From NCBI GenBank assembly GCA_002421005.1, contig DIJC01000026.1, positions 149,174 to 213,173 of the forward strand: a stretch of DNA of 64,000 nucleotides. The letters are read 5' to 3'. This document shows positions 61,318 through 64,000 of this stretch, in pieces. Under the pieces are notes generated by a model, which did not search any database, was not told the origin of the DNA, and worked only from the letters and a program-made list of their open reading frames with translations. Origin of the DNA: Enterobacteriaceae bacterium UBA5654. GTDB taxonomy: Bacteria > Pseudomonadota > Gammaproteobacteria > Enterobacterales > Enterobacteriaceae. Both the position numbers and the translations under genes were made by a program. The first letter of the stretch is position 1, and every line of letters starts with the position of its first letter.

Positions 61318-62121
61318 TTATATCACCACAACTAATTCATAACGACCGTCACGGCCAGAGATAACGCGATATTTTCCAAATACGACTGACCCCGGCGTAA
61401 CCGTTTTACGAAGATGATTCCATTTTACCGAGATACGAGTATTTCCCTTCTCACCGGAAACCAGGATAATTCTGGGCTGGGCCTCTTCTTTTACATTAGC
61501 TTTTTTTTGCTGGCGAATATTACGTGGTAACATTCTAAATGGGTTATCCTCGCCAACATCAAGAAATGCCAGAGGATCCAGAGGCACACCGCGATATCCA
61601 ATTTCGAGATGCAAATGTGCTCCCGTTGACCGCCCGGAATTACCCGATAAGGCAATGGTTTCACCCGCTTCAATTTCACGACCAGGCATCACTTTAATCG
61701 CCGAAAGATGCATATAACGGCTATACCAGCCTCCTGCGTGGTACAATGTAATATATTTTCCTGCGGTGCGTTCAAATCCAGAAGAGATCACTTTTCCCTT
61801 CGCAACCGCCTGCACTGCCGTTCCAACAGGTAGCGCAAAATCTACACCGTTATGGTGGATCTTTCTCCCCAGAATGGGATGATCACGCATACCAAATCCC
61901 GAAGAAATTTTTGTATAGTGACTCACCGGAGACTCAAACTGGACCATGTCGTTATCCCGGTCCAGATATATTGGTTTATGTTCCGCATATCGATTTCTTT
62001 TTTTCAATATAAAAGAGATCGGATTACGCAACTCATCCCTTTTTGAAGGTGATGCGCACATGTCTGGAATTGACAGCGGTGAAACGCTCAGCCATAAACT
62101 CCATATCAGGCACAAAGACAT
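61318..62121 (-). CDS. M23-family peptidoglycan endopeptidase
   Basis: Exported metallopeptidase of the lysostaphin/M23 family, 267 aa, with an N-terminal signal or anchor (MSLCLIWSLWLSVSPLSIPD). The zinc ligands are present: His90 and Asp94 in HNGVDFALPVG (HxxxD), and His169/His171 in GAHLHLEIGYRG (HxH). So it should be an active peptidoglycan cutter and not an EnvC-type degenerate activator. The ATG at 62121 overlaps the prepilin peptidase stop (TGATG), so translation is coupled; TTG/GTG just upstream are alternatives. A likely role is to open the wall for pilus or secretion assembly. Confidence 0.85.
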   Translation of the reverse strand: MSLCLIWSLWLSVSPLSIPDMCASPSKRDELRNPISFILKKRNRYAEHKPIYLDRDNDMVQFESPVSHYTKISSGFGMRDHPILGRKIHHNGVDFALPVGTAVQAVAKGKVISSGFERTAGKYITLYHAGGWYSRYMHLSAIKVMPGREIEAGETIALSGNSGRSTGAHLHLEIGYRGVPLDPLAFLDVGEDNPFRMLPRNIRQQKKANVKEEAQPRIILVSGEKGNTRISVKWNHLRKTVTPGSVVFGKYRVISGRDGRYELVVVI

Positions 62122-62939
62122 CACCAATACTCCGTGATAAAAATCATCAAAAAAGCACTCACTGCAATGGAGGGACCAAATGGAATATAAAATGGCGTTA
62201 CATCAGTATCATCGGATTCATTATTATTGTCGACGAAGCGTACAATCAGCCAAAATAGCCCCCCAAGCGTAGCCGAGGCCAACAGCAACACCGGCAGTGA
62301 TTCCCAGCCCAGCCAGGCACTGCAAGCCGCATAGAGTTTGACATCGCCCTGTCCCAGTCCGTGATAGTTTCTCAGCCTAAGCCAGGTATACATTACCCCC
62401 CACAGTAAGAGCCAGGTCAGCGCGACCCCAAAGATAGCGCTTTCGATGCTCACCGTTGTCTTGCCTGAGGCTGCAAGCAGTAATCCGCCCCACAGCGCCA
62501 TAAATACCAGGCTGTCAGGAAGTAATAAAAATTTGCAATCGATCACTGCCAGAATATAAAAGACAGTGAACAGACCACACAATCCTGTTAATAAACAGAT
62601 ATCTTTTGCATCGGGAAAAAACCATGCAAGGGCAAACCACGCAAATCCAACCAGCGCTTCAGACAAAGGATAGATCACAGCGATGGGCTGCGCGCATTGA
62701 CGGCATTTACCTCGCAGAAGAAGCCAACTAATAACGGGAATATTATCCCAGGGTTTTACTCCCGCTTTACAATGTGGACAATGTGAAGGTGGCCACCAGA
62801 GATTAATCCCCCGTTCATCCGTACTCTCCACGATCCCCATCATAATTGGCAAACGATAGATAACCACATTTGCAAAGCTGCCGAAATAAAGACCGATAAT
62901 CAGAAGAAACCATGGCATAAGGGGTTGCAAAATATCCAT
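62121..62939 (-). CDS. Prepilin peptidase (A24 family, PilD/GspO type)
   Basis: Inner-membrane aspartic peptidase that removes prepilin leader peptides and methylates the new N terminus. The 272-aa protein has the zinc-binding pair Cys54/Cys57 and Cys79/Cys82 separated by 21 residues (CxxC-x21-CxxC), which marks the methylase-bearing form. The catalytic aspartates are Asp134 (VIDCKF) or Asp142 (LLPD), and Asp199 in GLGQGD. It has about eight helices. It follows the GspF-like gene by 21 bp. Confidence 0.93.
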   Translation of the reverse strand: MDILQPLMPWFLLIIGLYFGSFANVVIYRLPIMMGIVESTDERGINLWWPPSHCPHCKAGVKPWDNIPVISWLLLRGKCRQCAQPIAVIYPLSEALVGFAWFALAWFFPDAKDICLLTGLCGLFTVFYILAVIDCKFLLLPDSLVFMALWGGLLLAASGKTTVSIESAIFGVALTWLLLWGVMYTWLRLRNYHGLGQGDVKLYAACSAWLGWESLPVLLLASATLGGLFWLIVRFVDNNNESDDTDVTPFYIPFGPSIAVSAFLMIFITEYW

Positions 62940-62960
62940 ATCATTGTTCCCTTTAAATAA

Positions 62961-63998
62961 TCAGAAAGAACCACTGGAGCCCATTGTGGCGAGTTTATCA
63001 CTAAGCGAAAATAGCGCAGCAAATACCCATATAACAGTCAAGCCTAAAACAAGGGTCGAAAGTGATTTAAGCAAACTTGATATTTTGTTCATATACTCTT
63101 TAATCTGCTCTCGTGATTTCTCAGAGACCGCTGCCAATACTTCGTTAAATGAAGGCAATGAGGAGTAAAGACTAATATTAAGCAACGCGTCAGCACCTAA
63201 AAGGCCCGAGTTGAGCGCTTCACCATAAGTTGCCCCCGTTGTCATTTTTTTCTGCATATAAGAAATGTGCCAACGTAACCAGCGAGTTGAATTCGTGGAG
63301 ATAATCGTCAACGCATCATGAATTGGGATGCCATTTCGTAATTGCAACGCCAATATGTTCAAAAAAACTGAGGCTGATAATTGTTTGTATGTTGAAAATG
63401 GCATTATTCGGTCAAGAACCTTGTTGCGAATGTCCCCCGAAAATTGCGTCACAATAAATCTTATAAAAAAAACAATCATCACTGCGGCAACCAAAATATA
63501 TACCCATAAGCCTTCGCATAATGCTATGCCAAAGGTGTATAACACACTTGTCACTTTAGGCCATTTTTCTACAGGCAGCACGCTGGCGAATGCCGGGAAG
63601 ACCTTATAAGAGTAACCGGCAATGACGACAAGGGATAATGCCAACATAATCAACGGGAATGTCACTGCACCAATGAGTTTTTTTTGCAGTTCACTATTAT
63701 AATTAATCACACTTACCAGCGATTTAAAGCCATCGTCCAGGCTCCCACTTCGCTCTGCGGCATTGATTGTACTCAATTCAGTATCAGGAACAGCCCCTTC
63801 AAAAACCTGAGCAATTGAAGTTGTTTTCGCCATGCGTAAGACCAGTTCATCCAGTTTTTTGACAAACCCGCCCCCCAGTAACGATTTCCCTTCATGCCGT
63901 AATTTCTGAATGGCATCATACAGGGGCAACTCTGCACTAATCATATCAGCACAAAATTGATATAAATAGACACGTTGATTTTTGCTAAATTTTTTCAA
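62961..63998 (-). CDS. Type IV pilus/type II secretion inner-membrane platform protein (GspF/PilC/PilR-like)
   Basis: A 345-aa inner-membrane platform protein with two T2SSF domains. The first includes ISAELPLYDAIQKLRHEG and INAAERSGSLDDGFKSLV; the second includes LALQLRNGIPIHDALTIIS and LLGADALLNISLYS. Each is followed by membrane helices (three in all). It would recruit the assembly ATPase, which should be encoded upstream past the right edge. The start at 63998 is at the window limit, so the true start may lie outside. The length is nearer the type IVb/R64 PilR class than GspF (about 400 aa). Confidence 0.85.
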   Translation of the reverse strand: MKKFSKNQRVYLYQFCADMISAELPLYDAIQKLRHEGKSLLGGGFVKKLDELVLRMAKTTSIAQVFEGAVPDTELSTINAAERSGSLDDGFKSLVSVINYNSELQKKLIGAVTFPLIMLALSLVVIAGYSYKVFPAFASVLPVEKWPKVTSVLYTFGIALCEGLWVYILVAAVMIVFFIRFIVTQFSGDIRNKVLDRIMPFSTYKQLSASVFLNILALQLRNGIPIHDALTIISTNSTRWLRWHISYMQKKMTTGATYGEALNSGLLGADALLNISLYSSLPSFNEVLAAVSEKSREQIKEYMNKISSLLKSLSTLVLGLTVIWVFAALFSLSDKLATMGSSGSF

Positions 63999-64000
63999 CC

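Overview
The window is a piece of an Enterobacteriaceae chromosome close to the Enterobacter/Citrobacter/Lelliottia group; I cannot fix the genus from sequence alone. The evidence is the near-complete match, gene by gene and in order, to the E. coli 22-24 minute region (phoH, efeBOU, putP/putA, wrbA-yccJ, agp, serT, yccA-tusE, rlmI, hspQ, mgsA, helD, yccS, sxy, sulA, ompA, matP, lonH, fabA, rmf, pqiABC, uup, rlmL, ycbX, zapC, pyrD, pepN, pncB, asnS, ompF, aspC, gloC, mepK, ldtD). Compared with that backbone several segments are missing (hya/app next to serT, most of yccF, ssuADCB) and several are added.

Layout. 1-6.4 kb: phoH and the Fur-controlled ferrous-iron/heme-type EfeUOB system. 4.9-10.7 kb: divergent proline transport and catabolism genes putP/putA with PutA operator motifs between them. 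10.8-16.9 kb: a mixed accessory stretch with a LprI-like protein, ymdF, a divergent Ner-like/XRE-like regulator pair around a perfect CRP half-site palindrome, wrbA-yccJ, an unknown 110-aa gene, agp, a 25-aa peptide and a PphA-like phosphatase. 16.93-19.32 kb: a 2.3 kb island inserted at the tRNA-Ser gene serT and bounded by a 110-bp direct repeat. It carries a tiny Hcp/Tlde1 (DUF2778) hybrid type VI effector, three tandem paralogous two-helix membrane proteins that look like an immunity array, one solitary 29-nt type I-E CRISPR repeat, and an AntA-like phage antirepressor. 19.5-33.6 kb: an OppA-like binding protein, then core genes for tRNA thiolation, rRNA methylation, methylglyoxal, DNA repair, SOS division block, OmpA and the Ter-macrodomain protein MatP. 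33.8-45.3 kb: lonH-fabA-rmf and the long leftward operon rlmL-uup-pqiABC for ribosome and envelope maintenance. 45.3-60 kb: zapC, pyrD, an orphan ssuE, pepN, pncB, asnS, ompF, aspC, gloC and two peptidoglycan enzymes, mepK and ldtD. 60.1-64 kb: the downstream end of an AT-richer operon that inserts type IV pilus or type II secretion assembly genes (GspF/PilR-like platform protein, prepilin peptidase, M23 endopeptidase, secreted 405-aa protein) where mukB would be expected to follow ldtD. This operon continues past the right edge.

The most novel material is the serT island, the Ner/XRE switch with its CRP-type site, and the pilus-like operon. No integrase, transposase, cas gene or rRNA was found. 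The only complete tRNA is serT.
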